Assembly: GCA_022763185.1 (NCBI GenBank)
Contig: JALEGL010000006.1
Span: 186,001 to 250,000 of the forward strand
Direction: 5' to 3'
DNA: 64,000 nt
Source of the DNA: a bacterium
GTDB taxonomy: Bacteria; Bdellovibrionota_G; JALEGL01
In this document: positions 62,713-64,000 of the stretch, in pieces
How positions within the stretch are numbered: the first letter of the stretch is position 1
Layout of the letters: each line of letters opens with the position of its first letter
The notes under the pieces: generated by a model
What the model saw: only the letters and a program-made list of their open reading frames with translations
Database searches by the model: none
Told to the model about the DNA's origin: nothing
Translations under genes and position numbers: made by a program

Positions 62713-64000
<1,288 letters not shown>

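Overview
The window is 64 kb of a compact, AT-rich bacterial chromosome. The gene set points to a Gram-negative bacterium: lipoproteins with lipoboxes, an outer-membrane-like barrel, a lytic transglycosylase, a type IV pilin-like protein, a Ser/Thr kinase with the HRDISPQN motif, and an FHA plus sigma-54 activator. The kinase and FHA/sigma-54 style suggests a delta-proteobacterium or Bdellovibrionota/Oligoflexia-like lineage. That placement is inferred from gene style only. I see no CRISPR array, insertion sequence, prophage or rRNA operon.

Layout: 1-1859 is the end of a sugar-type ABC transporter (permease and ATPase). 2019-4806 holds a SulP anion transporter, a DUF1801 protein and a GNAT acetyltransferase. 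A tRNA-Ala(GGC) and a minus-strand group (SDR, coiled-coil protein, pgsA, lytic transglycosylase) follow. 7602-9734 has a tiny ribbon-helix-helix protein and lepA, whose 3' end is tandemly duplicated. 10033-12086 holds a pilin-like protein and two small unknowns. 12091-21882 is a pyrimidine run (pyrB-pyrC-carA-unknown-carB) followed by recG; pyrG closes the window at its right edge. 22261-29614 has a long-chain acyl-CoA ligase and a complete histidine utilisation set (hutG, hutI and hutU on the minus strand, hutH divergent).

29871-35796 is housekeeping: rpmE, prfA, prmC, murA and accD, with an unknown secreted HEALH protein on the other strand. 35811-37966 is tlyA, ispA, xseB and a small membrane protein on the minus strand. 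38140-47465 runs on the plus strand: a double M16 peptidase, a small unknown, a peptide-binding lipoprotein, the two reverse-transsulfuration enzymes, LemA and an M48 peptidase. 47481-54687 holds a barrel-like protein, ispH, a HEAT protein, the Ser/Thr kinase, a lipoprotein, an HU-like protein, the FHA/sigma-54 activator and a DUF2141 protein.

The most notable locus is 54691-60756. It carries recognisable homologues of the Staphylococcus aureus staphyloxanthin enzymes CrtN, CrtP, CrtQ and CrtO, with a divergent aldehyde dehydrogenase in the role of AldH. Only the first step (CrtM or a squalene-type synthase) is missing from the window. ispA and ispH, which supply the prenyl precursor, lie 11-24 kb away. 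This predicts a glycosylated, acylated C30 carotenoid acid. The window ends with an HU-like gene, a lipoprotein, rplM-rpsI with a clear terminator, and the start of pyrG.

The genome is tightly packed. Several genes overlap by 1-41 bases, convergent genes abut or overlap, and one divergent pair has overlapping start codons. Non-coding structure of interest is a palindromic repeat seen twice (near 7.8 and 32.1 kb) and hairpin-rich spacers after lepA and recG.
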